A stretch of 64,000 nucleotides of DNA from Winogradskyella forsetii. Its GTDB lineage: Bacteria; Bacteroidota; Bacteroidia; Flavobacteriales; Flavobacteriaceae. The position numbers and the translations under genes are program-made. The notes under the pieces are model-generated. The model had not been told where the DNA came from and did no database searches. It saw only the letters and a list, made by a program, of their open reading frames with translations. The DNA lies in the NCBI RefSeq assembly GCF_013394595.1, contig NZ_CP053348.1:3940501-4004500 (forward strand), written 5' to 3'. Below, one piece after another: positions 17,801 to 25,958 of the stretch (position 1 is its first letter; each line of letters opens with the position of its first letter).

Positions 17801-18783
17801 TGTGCGGAAAATCCGCTTCCCTTTGATCCATCTTCACAAACACAGCCAATACAACCAGCATTCCCATTGTTATTATCAAAATGAAATAAATGGCCTATAT
17901 CGTAATTGGCCTCTCCAATAGTGCTTGTTAGTGTTGATTGCAATTGAGAATTAAAGTTCCCTGTATAAGGATCTGAACTGGCATCTGTATATATAATTTC
18001 TGTACCTGTTACCAAACTAAAAGTTACGGCCATATCTACCTCAAATACTTCATTAACCCGGTTTAAAGTGGAAACCACCTGAGCTAAGGCATCTGCTTGA
18101 GCATTCCCGTTTACTGCATTGCCATCATCCCAAAAATTGGTGTATTCCGCTGTGGTAGAAATCGCTATTCTAAACGTTCTCAATACTTGGTCATTGGCAT
18201 CTCTTTGTGCATATTCAACACCATCGTTTTCAAAAACCATATCTTCCGTTAAACATTCAAAATCTTTCAATTTTTCGGTTCGTGCCGCTCTACTATAAAC
18301 TATATAGGTTGATGAATCTGATTTACTCAATGGCACTAAAAAGTTCACTTGTCTATCTGGATTAGTAACCATACCCTGTAAGCCTTGAGATGTAACACTA
18401 AAGCGTGCTCTTGTACCAGGATTTTCGGTACTAAAGCCTAAATACGTTTTTATATTGGGATGCGCTTGCGCCAATTCTTGAGATAAAACCGAGGTTTCAA
18501 CCACCATAAATTGTTCTAATTTTCCATCGATATTTGGAAGCGAAATTTTAGAATCAGAAGATAAAACTGACGCAGAACGTAAAGGGGCATTAGCAAGCTG
18601 GGCTCTAAAAGCATTAATATCTAAATGATAAGTTTGATAGAATTTTTGATTAAGAGTGGTTTTGTTTCCATTACCATTCAAATCATTTTTATCAGTTTTC
18701 TGCCAGTAACTCTGTTGAGCCGTTACCGAAAATACAGATAAAAATATGGATAATGCCAAAACAAAATGTAGCTTTGTTTTCAT
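14818..18783 (-). CDS. Secreted reprolysin-like metalloprotease with T9SS sorting tail
   Basis: 1321 residues. Signal peptide ending VTAQQ, then a propeptide-like region and a metzincin zinc protease domain. The zinc motif HEIGHQMGANH occupies residues 350-360, with the Met-turn SGTTIMGYAG just after. Further on come Ig/fibronectin-like beta domains (about 420-860). Two proprotein-convertase P domains (about 870-1010 and 1090-1230) flank thrombospondin type 3 calcium repeats rich in DxDxDG (about 1017-1087). The final 80 residues form a T9SS type A sorting domain (NVYPNPNNGTFNIS, IKKIVVN). Expected to be secreted or attached to the cell surface and to digest proteins. Divergent from ribF; the gap holds a possible shared promoter region. 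Confidence 0.92.
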   Translation of the reverse strand: MKTKLHFVLALSIFLSVFSVTAQQSYWQKTDKNDLNGNGNKTTLNQKFYQTYHLDINAFRAQLANAPLRSASVLSSDSKISLPNIDGKLEQFMVVETSVLSQELAQAHPNIKTYLGFSTENPGTRARFSVTSQGLQGMVTNPDRQVNFLVPLSKSDSSTYIVYSRAARTEKLKDFECLTEDMVFENDGVEYAQRDANDQVLRTFRIAISTTAEYTNFWDDGNAVNGNAQADALAQVVSTLNRVNEVFEVDMAVTFSLVTGTEIIYTDASSDPYTGNFNSQLQSTLTSTIGEANYDIGHLFHFDNNNGNAGCIGCVCEDGSKGSGFSAHEFTDNNGGPYMTDFFDIDYVPHEIGHQMGANHTYSHFSEGTGVNMEPGSGTTIMGYAGITNSNVQNYSDPYFHYASITQILNNLESNTCWVGSTITNNPPVADAGLDYTIPLGTAFVLKGNATDTDGGDLLTYTWEQIDDGTTNTGNFGPDKTTGAVWRSRPPSTTPDRYMPIIERVISGQLTETNPVVTVDNSSWETVSNVGRPLNFALTVRDRSEANGVGQTPQSDFDFMTVLVEDAAGPFMVTSQTTNEIWDAGSNQTITWDVANTDGGAVNTPTVNIMLSTDGGYTYPFVVATEVPNDGSHNITVPIIGGDSATVRVKVEGHNNIFYAINPINFSIQESEFVLNVADSDLNVCAPDDAVFSFTYNTFLGFSDETTFSALGLPAGATATFSPSTATTDDTSVTVTVDGIGSLTNGNYPFTLVGTSGALAKTADVEFTVYDTSFSTLNLLTPTDGSDDTPADAAVFTWEADPNATSYEIDIATNAAFTDIVAGSVVDSPTFTVTTLDVTTLYFWRVRSNNDCGSGIYYQSSFTTANISCASYDSSDTPLNIPDNNSIGVNSIINVSTAAIITDINVTVNVSHNWIADVALKLIAPNGTEILLSAENGGNGDDFINTVFDDAATTSITAGTAPFTGTFQPEGDLSVLNNGILSSGDWTLNASDDFRFVTGTLDSWSIEICGVQQPDDDNDGIPNDSDNCPMTANFDQADLDGDGIGDVCDDDIDGDTILNDSDNCPLNANTDQADANGNGIGDVCDFECSMTSATDTPITITNVGNITYTSTLTIKDDGEVSDVNVLINIPHSYTDDLVMSLTSPSGTVVELSNNNGGSGNNYTNTIFDGEAATSITFGSAPFTGSFLPEDDISVLYGEVATGDWILTVVDVANNDGGSIDEFTLELCVLPTLSVNEVDNTTDFNVYPNPNNGTFNISMRHPQSNKIDITVYDINGRRIFEEQYDSAQILEQQINLNQVQSGMYLVEVEDGLHTVIKKIVVN

Positions 18784-18875
18784 GAATATTTGGGTTAAAA
18801 TTTAAGATTCTTCGAATTTATGGTTTTTTTTTCAAATATTTGGCTGGAATATCAACAACCAAAAAGACATAACGC

Positions 18876-19784
18876 TTGACTTCAAATTCAGCAAAAGTAA
18901 CAACGATAGGCACCTTTGATGGCGTTCATATCGGACATCAAAAAATTTTGAGACAAGTGGTGCAACTTGCAGAAGCCAAAGGTTATGTTCCCGCGGTGTT
19001 AACACTGTTTCCACATCCAAGGATGGTGCTTCAAAAAGATGACTCCATAAAGTTGTTAAATACAATTGAAGAACGTGTAGAATTGCTAAAAAATCTTGGA
19101 ATTAGAGAAGTTATAGTCAAAACATTTACCAAGGAATTCGCCAATCTTTCAGCAAAAGATTACGTAAAACAGATTTTGGTAGATGAATTAAACACCAAAC
19201 AGATTGTCATTGGTTACGACCATCATTTTGGAAAAAATCGAAGCGCCAACATTACAGACCTTAAAGCTTTTGCCAAGCTTTATGATTTTAAAGTCGAAGA
19301 AATCTCGGCACAAGACATAGCGGACGTTACTGTAAGTTCTACTAAAATCAGAACTGCTTTAGACCAAGGCGAAGTGGATAAGGCAAATTCATTCTTAGGT
19401 TATAATTTTTTCATAACCGGTACAGTAATTAAAGGTAAAGGTTTGGGAAGAACTATCGATTTTCCAACGGCCAATATAAATATCACAGCAACCTATAAAC
19501 TTATTCCAAGTGATGGTGTTTATGTTGTAAAATGTGAAATTGAAGACAACACAGTTTACGGAATGATGAATATTGGTACCAACCCTACGGTTAATGGAAA
19601 ATCACGCTCTATTGAAGTTCATTTTTTCAACTTTCATAAAGACATTTATAATTCAGAATTAAAAATCGAATTCCTTAAACGCTTAAGAAGCGAAGAAAAG
19701 TTCGAAAATATTGATGCTTTAAAAATGCAGCTTAAAAAGGATATGGAAAACGCTAAGGTTTTTATAAACGCTTCAAATGACTAA
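18876..19784 (+). CDS. ribF: Bifunctional riboflavin kinase / FAD synthetase
   Basis: 302 residues. Residues about 6-150 form the FMN adenylyltransferase domain (TIGTFDGVHIGHQKIL, FPHPRMVL, GYDHHFGKNRS, VSSTKIRTAL). Residues about 175-300 form the riboflavin kinase domain (KGKGLGRTIDFPTANI, DGVYVV, MNIGTNPTVNG, FLKRLRSEEKF). It makes FMN and FAD. An in-frame TAA at 18870 forces a TTG start at 18876, so the N-terminus is about ten residues shorter than most RibF proteins. The stop overlaps the HTTM gene by eight bases. Confidence 0.94.
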   Translation: MTSNSAKVTTIGTFDGVHIGHQKILRQVVQLAEAKGYVPAVLTLFPHPRMVLQKDDSIKLLNTIEERVELLKNLGIREVIVKTFTKEFANLSAKDYVKQILVDELNTKQIVIGYDHHFGKNRSANITDLKAFAKLYDFKVEEISAQDIADVTVSSTKIRTALDQGEVDKANSFLGYNFFITGTVIKGKGLGRTIDFPTANINITATYKLIPSDGVYVVKCEIEDNTVYGMMNIGTNPTVNGKSRSIEVHFFNFHKDIYNSELKIEFLKRLRSEEKFENIDALKMQLKKDMENAKVFINASND

Positions 19785-21090
19785 ATTCCTATTTAAACAT
19801 ATAGACAATTCTGGACTCATTGTTTTTAGAATCATATTTGGATTGTTATGCGCCTTAGAGGCCTTTGGCGCCATTGCCACTGGCTGGATAAGACGAACCT
19901 TAATAGAACCTGATTTTACATTTTCTTTTATTGGCTTCGAGTGGCTACAACCCTTACCTGGCGAATGGATGTATGTTTATTATTTTGTGATGGGAATCTT
20001 TGGGCTCTTCATCATGTTAGGTTATAAATACCGCTTCAGCATGCTCGTGTTTGCCCTAATGTGGACAGCGACTTACCTCATGCAAAAATCATCTTACAAC
20101 AATCACTATTACTTATTGGTTTTATTGAGTTTTTTAATGCTCTTGCTACCTGCCAATCGCTATGCCTCTTTAGATGCAAAATTAAACCCATCACTCAAAA
20201 GTATATCAATGCCTAGTTGGTGCAAATGGGTTTTTATATTTCAGTTGTTTATTCTTTATACCTATGCTTCGGCAGCTAAATTCTATCCAGATTGGTTAGA
20301 TGCTTCTGTAATGGAAATACTAATGAGAAGCAAATCCAATTATCTCTTAATTGGAGACCTACTGCAAAACAAAATAGTGCATTATATTTTGTCTTATGGA
20401 GGTATTGTTTTTGATGGCTTAATTATTCCTTTATTGCTTTTTAAGCCCACTCGGAAATATGCCTTTTTTGTTTCAATTTTCTTTCATTTGTTTAACTCCA
20501 TTGTATTTCAAATTGGAATTTTCCCCTATATGTCCTTAGCCTTTAGCCTATTCTTTTTTGAACCTAAAACGATACGGGATATTTTCCTTAGAAAGAAAAC
20601 TTTATATGAAGGTAACGAGATTATTGTTCCAAAATACAAGACGGCTTTAATTACTTTTTTCTCTATTTATTTTATCATTCAAATTGGGTTACCGTTAAGA
20701 CATCACTTTTTTAAGGATGATGTGTTGTGGACCGAAGAAGGTCATCGCCTCTCATGGCGCATGATGCTACGTTCTAAAGGCGGTAGGACAACCTACAACG
20801 TTGTTAATGCCGAAACCAACGAAGCGATTCCAATAAAACTAAGTGATTACCTGACTAAAAAACAACAACGTAGCGCCAGTACAAAACCCGATGTGATCTG
20901 GCAGTTTTCACAACACCTCAAACAAGATTTTGCCAAAAAAGGAATCCTTGTTAAAGTGTTTGTAAAATCTTATGTGAGTGTCAACGGAAAACCTTCAAAG
21001 CAGCTTATTGACCCAAAAGTGGATCTTGCCAATGAGGAATGGCACCATTTTGAGCATCATGATTGGATTTTGTCATCGAAAAATGATTAG
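19777..21090 (+). CDS. HTTM-domain membrane protein (vitamin K gamma-carboxylase-like)
   Basis: 437 residues with several hydrophobic helices over the first 300 (LIVFRIIFGLLCALEAFGA, YYFVMGIFGLFIMLGYKY, WVFIFQLFILYTYASAAKF and others). The C-terminal soluble part begins TEEGHRLSWRMMLRSKGGRT. This layout matches bacterial homologues of vitamin K-dependent gamma-glutamyl carboxylase (HTTM family). Whether it carboxylates proteins is unknown for most bacterial members. It overlaps the ribF end by eight bases, so it is co-transcribed and perhaps translationally coupled. Confidence 0.85.
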   Translation: MTKFLFKHIDNSGLIVFRIIFGLLCALEAFGAIATGWIRRTLIEPDFTFSFIGFEWLQPLPGEWMYVYYFVMGIFGLFIMLGYKYRFSMLVFALMWTATYLMQKSSYNNHYYLLVLLSFLMLLLPANRYASLDAKLNPSLKSISMPSWCKWVFIFQLFILYTYASAAKFYPDWLDASVMEILMRSKSNYLLIGDLLQNKIVHYILSYGGIVFDGLIIPLLLFKPTRKYAFFVSIFFHLFNSIVFQIGIFPYMSLAFSLFFFEPKTIRDIFLRKKTLYEGNEIIVPKYKTALITFFSIYFIIQIGLPLRHHFFKDDVLWTEEGHRLSWRMMLRSKGGRTTYNVVNAETNEAIPIKLSDYLTKKQQRSASTKPDVIWQFSQHLKQDFAKKGILVKVFVKSYVSVNGKPSKQLIDPKVDLANEEWHHFEHHDWILSSKND

Positions 21091-21164
21091 ATTGAAAAAA
21101 AGGTTGATAATAATTTTTACAAATCGACACGCTTAAATTCGATTTTTTGAAATTTAGATTTTTA

Positions 21165-21201
21165 TTAGTGCCAATTCGTGAAATTCGTGTCTAAAAAATT
21201 A
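21165..21201. repeat. ATTCGTG-type intergenic repeat, short copy
   Basis: Contains CAATTCGTGAAATTCGTGTC. Related ATTCGTG/AATTCGTGTC sequence occurs at 50143-50215 and in the inverted repeat at 30116-30241. Confidence 0.5.
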
Positions 21202-21273
21202 TACGCTTCGGACTAATTCAAATTCACACTTCAAAATAGAACATTTTATATTTTTTCCTGCTCAATTTCTTTT

Positions 21274-21281
21274 TACTTTTG
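21274..21281 (+). promoter_or_regulatory. Putative -7 promoter box for serS
   Basis: TACTTTTG, perfect TAnnTTTG, 46 bases before the serS ATG. Confidence 0.5.
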
Positions 21282-21327
21282 TGCCTCCTAATTCCTACGC
21301 TAGTTGGCGTTAACTCAAAAAACAATT

Positions 21328-22599
21328 ATGTTACAAGTTACTTTTATTAAAGCGCATAAAGAAGATATTATTGCACGTTTAGCAAAACGAAATATCGACG
21401 CTACGCAAATGATCAACGATGCGATTGCTTTTGACGAAGACCGAAAAGCACTTCAAACGTCTTTAGACAATACCAAAGCAGAATCTAACGCCTTGTCTAA
21501 AGAAATTGGTAACTTATTCAAATCTGGCGAAACACAAAAAGCAAATCTTTTAAAGGAAAAAACAACCCAATTAAAAGATACTATCAAAAATTTTGAACAA
21601 GAACTCAAAGATAAGGTTGATGCACTAGACGAATTATTATATAAAATCCCAAATGTACCAAATCCTATAGTGCCTGCAGGAAATACGGACGAAGACAATG
21701 AGGAAACCTTCAAGGAAGGCGATATTCCTAAACTACATGATAATGCTTTACCACATTGGGAACTAGCAAAACAATACAACATCATAGATTTTGAATTGGG
21801 AAACAAAATCACAGGTGCCGGTTTTCCTGTTTATATAGGTAAAGGTGCCAGATTACAACGCGCACTCATTGCCTACTTTTTAGATAAAAATACAGCAGCT
21901 GGTTACACCGAGTACCAAGTGCCGCATTTGGTAAATGAAGCCTCTGGTTTTGGAACTGGACAATTACCAGATAAGGAAGGGCAAATGTATCATGTTACAG
22001 CTGACAACCTATATTTAATCCCAACCGCAGAAGTACCTGCAACCAATATTTTTAGGGACACGCTTTTAAATGAGAGTGACTTACCCATAACAATAACGGG
22101 TTACACACCATGCTTTAGACGTGAGGCTGGAAGTTATGGCGCACACGTCAGAGGCCTAAACCGCTTGCACCAATTTGATAAAGTTGAAATCCTGCGCGTT
22201 GAGCATCCTGATAATTCTTATCAAGCTTTGGACAGCATGGTAAATCACGTCAAAAGTATTTTGCAAGACTTAAAATTACCCTACAGAATTTTAAGGTTGT
22301 GCGGTGGCGATTTAGGCTTTACCTCTGCCTTAACTTACGATTTCGAAGTATTCTCAACGGCTCAAGATCGTTGGTTGGAAGTCTCTTCAGTTTCTAATTT
22401 TGAGACTTTTCAAGCTAATCGTTTAAAATTACGTTTTAAAAACAGTGATGGTAAAAACGAATTATGCCACACACTTAATGGAAGTGCATTGGCTTTACCA
22501 AGAATTTTAGCAGGTATTTTGGAAAACTACCAAACCGAAGATGGTATAAAAATCCCTGACGTTTTAGTACCATATACAGGTTTCGAAATGATTTCTTAG
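21328..22599 (+). CDS. serS: Seryl-tRNA synthetase
   Basis: 423 residues, class II synthetase charging tRNA-Ser. The N-terminal coiled-coil tRNA-binding arm covers residues about 25-105 (alternating charged heptads). The catalytic core carries GTGQLPDKEGQMY, FRREAGSYGAHVRGLNRLHQF (motif 2) and the ending NGSALALPRILAGILENYQ (motif 3). Start is the ATG at 21328; an in-frame TTG at 21304 would add eight residues. Confidence 0.97.
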   Translation: MLQVTFIKAHKEDIIARLAKRNIDATQMINDAIAFDEDRKALQTSLDNTKAESNALSKEIGNLFKSGETQKANLLKEKTTQLKDTIKNFEQELKDKVDALDELLYKIPNVPNPIVPAGNTDEDNEETFKEGDIPKLHDNALPHWELAKQYNIIDFELGNKITGAGFPVYIGKGARLQRALIAYFLDKNTAAGYTEYQVPHLVNEASGFGTGQLPDKEGQMYHVTADNLYLIPTAEVPATNIFRDTLLNESDLPITITGYTPCFRREAGSYGAHVRGLNRLHQFDKVEILRVEHPDNSYQALDSMVNHVKSILQDLKLPYRILRLCGGDLGFTSALTYDFEVFSTAQDRWLEVSSVSNFETFQANRLKLRFKNSDGKNELCHTLNGSALALPRILAGILENYQTEDGIKIPDVLVPYTGFEMIS

Positions 22600-22729
22600 A
22601 GAAGCTATTTTAATCGTATTTTATCCTAATTGTTAAAAATTAATGTACTTCAACGATTTTTTTGGTATTTCTTCGTTTTATTTGAAATAAATTTAGAAGT
22701 TAGCACTCCCGAACAAGAATAACCTAATT

Positions 22730-22798
22730 ATGAAAAATTTAAAACGAATTGTATTACTCGTTTCCTTAATTGTAATGGTAAGCAAAGTTTTGTTTTAA
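22730..22798 (+). CDS. 22-residue hydrophobic micro-ORF
   Basis: ATG to TAA, 22 codons, too short for routine gene calls. The peptide has a basic N-terminus (KNLKR) followed by one hydrophobic stretch (IVLLVSLIVMV) and ends SKVLF, the shape of a single-pass membrane microprotein or leader. A strong terminator (22888-22920) follows, so the 190-base region could be an independent transcript. I see no homologue or ribosome site; coding status is an inference. Confidence 0.35.
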   Translation: MKNLKRIVLLVSLIVMVSKVLF

Positions 22799-22887
22799 AA
22801 GTTCAAAACATAAAACGAAACCACGACAGAATAACTGAATCATATTTTACATAAATAATGGTTAATAGCACATTTATTTTGCTGGTC

Positions 22888-22920
22888 AAAATGCCTAGAC
22901 GTAAGTTTAGGCATTTTTTT
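22888..22920 (+). terminator. Terminator after the micro-ORF region
   Basis: Stem AAAATGCCTA / TAGGCATTTT, loop of ten bases, followed by a run of T. It ends about 90 bases after the micro-ORF and about 290 bases after serS. Confidence 0.8.
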
Positions 22921-22956
22921 ATGGTTATTTTCACAATATCTACTTGAGGCTTTTGT

Positions 22957-22964
22957 TATATTTG
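22957..22964 (+). promoter_or_regulatory. Putative -7 promoter box for the lipoprotein gene
   Basis: TATATTTG, 26 bases before the ATG at 22991 and just past the preceding terminator. Confidence 0.5.
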
Positions 22965-22990
22965 AAGTTGTACTTGATATCAGAAAGAAT

Positions 22991-23467
22991 ATGAAAAAAT
23001 ACATTATCGCTTTACTAATTACGCTTTCATTTTTTTCCTGTCAAAAGAAAAACGACGAAAATCCTAGTATTGAAAACATCACGCAAGGACCAATAGTCAA
23101 AGAATCATTAAGTAATGAGCAATTGAACCAAATCACCTATATTCAGAGGACTTTTAGTGAAGTTTTCCCTATTTCTCTTGAAGAAACGATAACGAATTTT
23201 AAACGAGATCAAAACCCAGATAGTGAAATAGGTATTTGGCTGCACATGGCCAATGCCTATGAGAACTTTTCCTTAAAAAATTCTGAAGAAAACAAGTTAG
23301 ATTTAAGAAAAGAGGCATTTAAACTCGTTTTTCTTCGCTCGATGATGACTGAAGAAGAAATTATGAAAAATGAAAAAGATCAGTTTAAATTATTAAATGA
23401 AATCAACATTAAACAAATTTTAAAAGATTATAATTTGAATCCCAAACCTATTAATATCAAAAAGTAG
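22991..23467 (+). CDS. Small lipoprotein of unknown function
   Basis: 158 residues. Lipoprotein signal with lipobox SFFSC (Cys17). The mature part is charged and helical, rich in Glu, Asn and Lys (for example SNEQLNQITYIQRTFSEVF), with no domain I recognise. It lies ahead of a TPR-protein gene on the same strand with a 65-base gap and may be co-transcribed with it. Confidence 0.75.
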   Translation: MKKYIIALLITLSFFSCQKKNDENPSIENITQGPIVKESLSNEQLNQITYIQRTFSEVFPISLEETITNFKRDQNPDSEIGIWLHMANAYENFSLKNSEENKLDLRKEAFKLVFLRSMMTEEEIMKNEKDQFKLLNEINIKQILKDYNLNPKPINIKK

Positions 23468-23532
23468 GTGAATTTTGATCATAAAACAACGTTTCTAAAT
23501 TGGACTGACATACAATTTTTAAAATAACAAAC

Positions 23533-25317
23533 ATGAAACAGCGATTTTTAATTTTACTCTTAGTATTAGGATTTTATTCTGGTTTCGCACAAAACAGCGA
23601 AGCCCAGGCCGAAAGCTATTATAAAAAAGGGGAATTTAAAAAAGCACTCATTATTTATGAAAACCTAATTAAAGAAAAACCATATAGTTACAATTACCTT
23701 GATAAGTTGGTGGATATCCATCAACAATTAGAGCAATATGATGAAGCCGAAAAAATCATCATAGATCGGTTAAATAAAAACCGAAACCCCATTATGGTCG
23801 TTACCTTGGGTTATAACTTCCAACTTAAAGACAGTATAAATAACGCCAATACATTGTACGAAGAGGCTATTTCTTATGCGGACGAAAAACCCAATTACAT
23901 CTATACGATTGCCAAAAAATTTGAGGATTACTCACTACAAGATCAGGCTATTAGACTTTATGAAAAAGGAAAACTTTTAACTCCAGATAGAGACTATAGC
24001 ATTCAATTGGCGCGCATATATGGCGACCAAGGCGATATTGAAAAAATGTTTGAGAACTACATTGAATATATCGATTTCAAACCCAATTATCTCAACAATA
24101 TTAAGCGTGCGATCAGTGATTTCATTTCTGAAAACAAAGACAACGAAAGCAATATTTATTTAAGAAGGGCATTGTTAAAAAAATTACAGCAAGAACCAAA
24201 ACCGTATTGGTACGAAATGCTGAGCTGGTTATATGTTCAGGAAAAAGCGTATACTAAATCCTTTATTCAAGAAAAGGCGCTTTACAAACGAAATCCAGAA
24301 AGTTTAGACCGCATTATCGAATTGGCAGAAACCGCTAGAAAAGACAATGATTATGAAACTGCCAAGTCAATTTTTAATTATATCTTAGAAACAACACAAG
24401 ACCAGACGACGGCATTAACTGCGCATCAATATCTTTTAGAAATCGACACTAAAAATGCAGATGAAAAAACCCTAAAACAAATTGATGAAAGATACCAAAA
24501 TCTGTTTACCGAATTTGGGAAATCACAACTCACCATTCCGTTGCAATTAGCCTATGGAAAATTCTTGGCATTTGACCTAAAGGATACTAAAACGGCTACT
24601 AGTTTTCTAAAAGAGAGTTTAGAATTACCAATCTCAAATTACAGACAAGCTAAAATTAAGTTGCTCTTAGCTGACATTTTAGTACTTCAAGAAAAGTTTA
24701 ATGAAGCTCTAATCTTTTATTCTCAAATTCAGGCCGAACTTAAAAACAGCACCATTGCACAAGAAGCACGATTCAAAGTTGCCAAAACAAGTTACTATAA
24801 AGGCGATTTTGATTGGGCTGAATCACAATTAAAAATCTTGAAATCCTCCACATCGCAATTAATTGCCAATGATGCGTTAGACTTAAAACTACTGATTACA
24901 GACAATAAATTTGAAGATAGTCTTCATACCTCATTAAAATTATATGCTAAAGCAGATTTGTATGCCTTTCAGAATAAAACTGATGAAGCTATTTCACTTT
25001 TAGACAAAATTTTAGAAGAGCATAAAGGCGAAAGTATTACGGACCAAACCCTTTACCAACAGGCAAAACTCTTCGAACAAAAGAAACAATACACAAAAGC
25101 AGAAGCCAATTACCTAGAAATTATAAAAGATTACGGCGAGGATATTTTAGCCGATGATGCTCATTTTTATTTGGCTGAACTTTACAATACGCATTTAGCA
25201 AAACCAGAAGAAGCCAAACAACTTTTCGAAAAAATAATCTTTGAGCATCAAGATAGTATCTATTTTATTGAAGCTCGGAAGACGTTTAGGATGTTACGAG
25301 GCGATTCAATAAACTAA
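23533..25317 (+). CDS. Exported tetratricopeptide-repeat protein
   Basis: 594 residues. Signal peptide (FLILLLVLGFYSGFAQ), then repeated TPR-like helices along the whole length: AESYYKKGEFKKALIIYENL at the start, then units near 290, 380 and 520-590 (for example QAKLFEQKKQYTKAEANYLEI). Periplasmic or outer-membrane scaffold is the likely role, similar to other Bacteroidota multi-TPR proteins. No catalytic motif. Followed after 74 bases by the DUF4286 gene. Confidence 0.83.
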   Translation: MKQRFLILLLVLGFYSGFAQNSEAQAESYYKKGEFKKALIIYENLIKEKPYSYNYLDKLVDIHQQLEQYDEAEKIIIDRLNKNRNPIMVVTLGYNFQLKDSINNANTLYEEAISYADEKPNYIYTIAKKFEDYSLQDQAIRLYEKGKLLTPDRDYSIQLARIYGDQGDIEKMFENYIEYIDFKPNYLNNIKRAISDFISENKDNESNIYLRRALLKKLQQEPKPYWYEMLSWLYVQEKAYTKSFIQEKALYKRNPESLDRIIELAETARKDNDYETAKSIFNYILETTQDQTTALTAHQYLLEIDTKNADEKTLKQIDERYQNLFTEFGKSQLTIPLQLAYGKFLAFDLKDTKTATSFLKESLELPISNYRQAKIKLLLADILVLQEKFNEALIFYSQIQAELKNSTIAQEARFKVAKTSYYKGDFDWAESQLKILKSSTSQLIANDALDLKLLITDNKFEDSLHTSLKLYAKADLYAFQNKTDEAISLLDKILEEHKGESITDQTLYQQAKLFEQKKQYTKAEANYLEIIKDYGEDILADDAHFYLAELYNTHLAKPEEAKQLFEKIIFEHQDSIYFIEARKTFRMLRGDSIN

Positions 25318-25391
25318 ATGGTTACATCCAAAAACTAAATTTCAATACACTCGTTTTGAATTTGGTATTTTAAAATTGAATATTAATTAGT

Positions 25392-25712
25392 ATGATTATA
25401 TACAACGTTACTTTAAACATCGACAAATCCATCCACCAAGAATGGTTAGAGTGGATAAAAGAGCATATTCCGCAAGTATTGGCCACAGGAAAATTTAAAG
25501 AAGCCAAACTAACCAAAGTATTGGTCGAAGATGATGAAGCAGAAACTTATTCTGTACAATATAGAGCACTTTCAAGAGAAGCATTAGATGCTTATTACGC
25601 CGAACATGCAGCAAATTTAAGACAAGAAGGACTGAAACGTTTTGGAGATAAAGTGTTGTCTTTTAGAACCGAGCTGGAAGTTGTGGATGAGTATTCGGTG
25701 ACATTCAAATAA
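25392..25712 (+). CDS. DUF4286 family protein
   Basis: 106 residues beginning MIIYNVTLNIDKSIHQEWLEWI, matching the DUF4286 family common upstream of rsmA in Bacteroidota. It looks like a small alpha/beta (ferredoxin-like) fold, cytoplasmic, with no known activity. Sequence supports the family but not a function. Confidence 0.85.
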   Translation: MIIYNVTLNIDKSIHQEWLEWIKEHIPQVLATGKFKEAKLTKVLVEDDEAETYSVQYRALSREALDAYYAEHAANLRQEGLKRFGDKVLSFRTELEVVDEYSVTFK

Positions 25713-25716
25713 TTGT

Positions 25717-25950
25717 CTCTCGCAAAGGCGCTGCGCTGCGCTGTAAAGCCAATCTACGCATCATAAATTTTAGCACAACAATCGGTTTTAAATAATAGGT
25801 ATCGCAAGCACTTTCTCATTTCATAATTTTTTACCCAACGCTTTACGCCTTTGCGCCTTTACGAGAAATAAACAAAAAATCCACGATTCTCTATAAGGCT
25901 CTATGTATCTTTGCGTAAACCGCTTTGCGCCTCTGGCCTTTGCGAGAATG
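25717..25950. repeat. Long imperfect palindromic repeat (CGCAAAGGCG family)
   Basis: Fills the DUF4286-rsmA gap. TCTCGCAAAGGCGC at its left end is inverted as GCGCCTTTACGAGA and again as GCCTTTGCGAGA at the right end. The same CCTTTGCGAGAAT ending recurs at about 48947. Contains a perfect promoter box (25916-25923). Confidence 0.6.
25916..25923 (+). promoter_or_regulatory. Putative -7 promoter box for rsmA, inside the repeat
   Basis: TATCTTTG, 35 bases before the rsmA ATG. It lies within the CTATGTATCTTTGCGTAAAC portion of the intergenic repeat, so the repeat may supply the promoter. Confidence 0.4.
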
Positions 25951-25958
25951 AATAATTT

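Noticed and set aside
22858..22947. Small ORF after the micro-ORF (MVNSTFILLVKMPRRK...)
   Set aside because: It runs through the terminator hairpin and is unlikely to be translated.
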